Assembly (NCBI GenBank): GCA_964651095.1
Contig: CAZYWO010000029.1
Location: 1 to 20,872 of the forward strand
Length of the DNA stretch: 20,872 nucleotides
From: SUG1106 sp964651095
GTDB taxonomy: Bacteria; Bacillota; Clostridia; Peptostreptococcales; Anaerovoracaceae
Reading direction: 5' to 3'
In this document: in pieces, positions 20,868 through 20,872 of the stretch
Position numbering within the stretch: the stretch's first letter is position 1
How the letters are laid out: every line of letters starts with the position of its first letter
Notes under the pieces: generated by a model
Databases searched by the model: none
What the model was told of the DNA's origin: nothing
What the model saw: the letters and a program-made list of their open reading frames with translations, nothing else
Position numbers and translations under genes: made by a program

Positions 20868-20872
20868 GTATG

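Overview
The window looks like chromosome of a low-GC Gram-positive Clostridia member, probably an Oscillospiraceae/Ruminococcus-like gut anaerobe. The basis is AT-rich DNA, strong AGGAG-type ribosome binding sites, a THF riboswitch, a Firmicutes-type BirA operator, and polyamine synthesis through carboxyspermidine. Genus is an inference; no 16S or other phylogenetic marker is present.

Layout. (1) Positions 1-704, minus strand: the distal end of a phage-type lysis cassette (XhlA-like coiled-coil protein, then a truncated r1t-type holin running off the edge), with a minus-strand terminator upstream. (2) 921-1628, minus strand: an unassigned P-loop protein with its own promoter. (3) 1732-3024: an unusual tRNA-Leu(UAG) locus. 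The tRNA promoter and first bases are present at two places flanking a flavodoxin-type reductase gene. Two tandem 126-bp units, each starting with the tRNA 5' end interrupted by a 69-bp palindromic insert, precede the intact tRNA. (4) 3149-5694: accessory genes (NUDIX, HAD, FMN split-barrel), a collapsed flavodoxin remnant, and a protein resembling Tpt1/KptA ADP-ribosyl-transfer enzymes. (5) 5820-12970: a polyamine operon, speA - speE - carboxyspermidine dehydrogenase - nspC - aguA - aguB. It is preceded by a structured leader of about 330 nt ending in an intrinsic terminator, with an 11-bp mutually exclusive antiterminator pairing. (6) 13211-16614: a folate operon, folE - HD protein - folP - folBK - folA, under a THF riboswitch with its own terminator. 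(7) 16865-20579: a biotin operon, bioY - bioB - bioD - bioA, under a BirA operator. (8) A convergent minus-strand tRNA-Ser(GCU) at the right edge.

How the genes work together. SpeA converts arginine to agmatine, AguA makes N-carbamoylputrescine, and AguB releases putrescine. The saccharopine-dehydrogenase-like enzyme joins putrescine to aspartate semialdehyde, and NspC decarboxylates the product to spermidine. A spermidine-synthase homologue sits in the same operon although no speD is visible here. The folate block runs from GTP to tetrahydrofolate except for pABA supply, FolC, and a dedicated dihydroneopterin-triphosphate phosphatase; the embedded HD protein is a candidate for that last step. 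The biotin block contains import plus the last three synthetic steps but no bioF, bioC, bioH or bioW. Three neighbouring biosynthetic operons thus have three different control devices: a candidate undescribed RNA attenuator, a known riboswitch, and a repressor operator. The polyamine leader is the best candidate for something not yet described.
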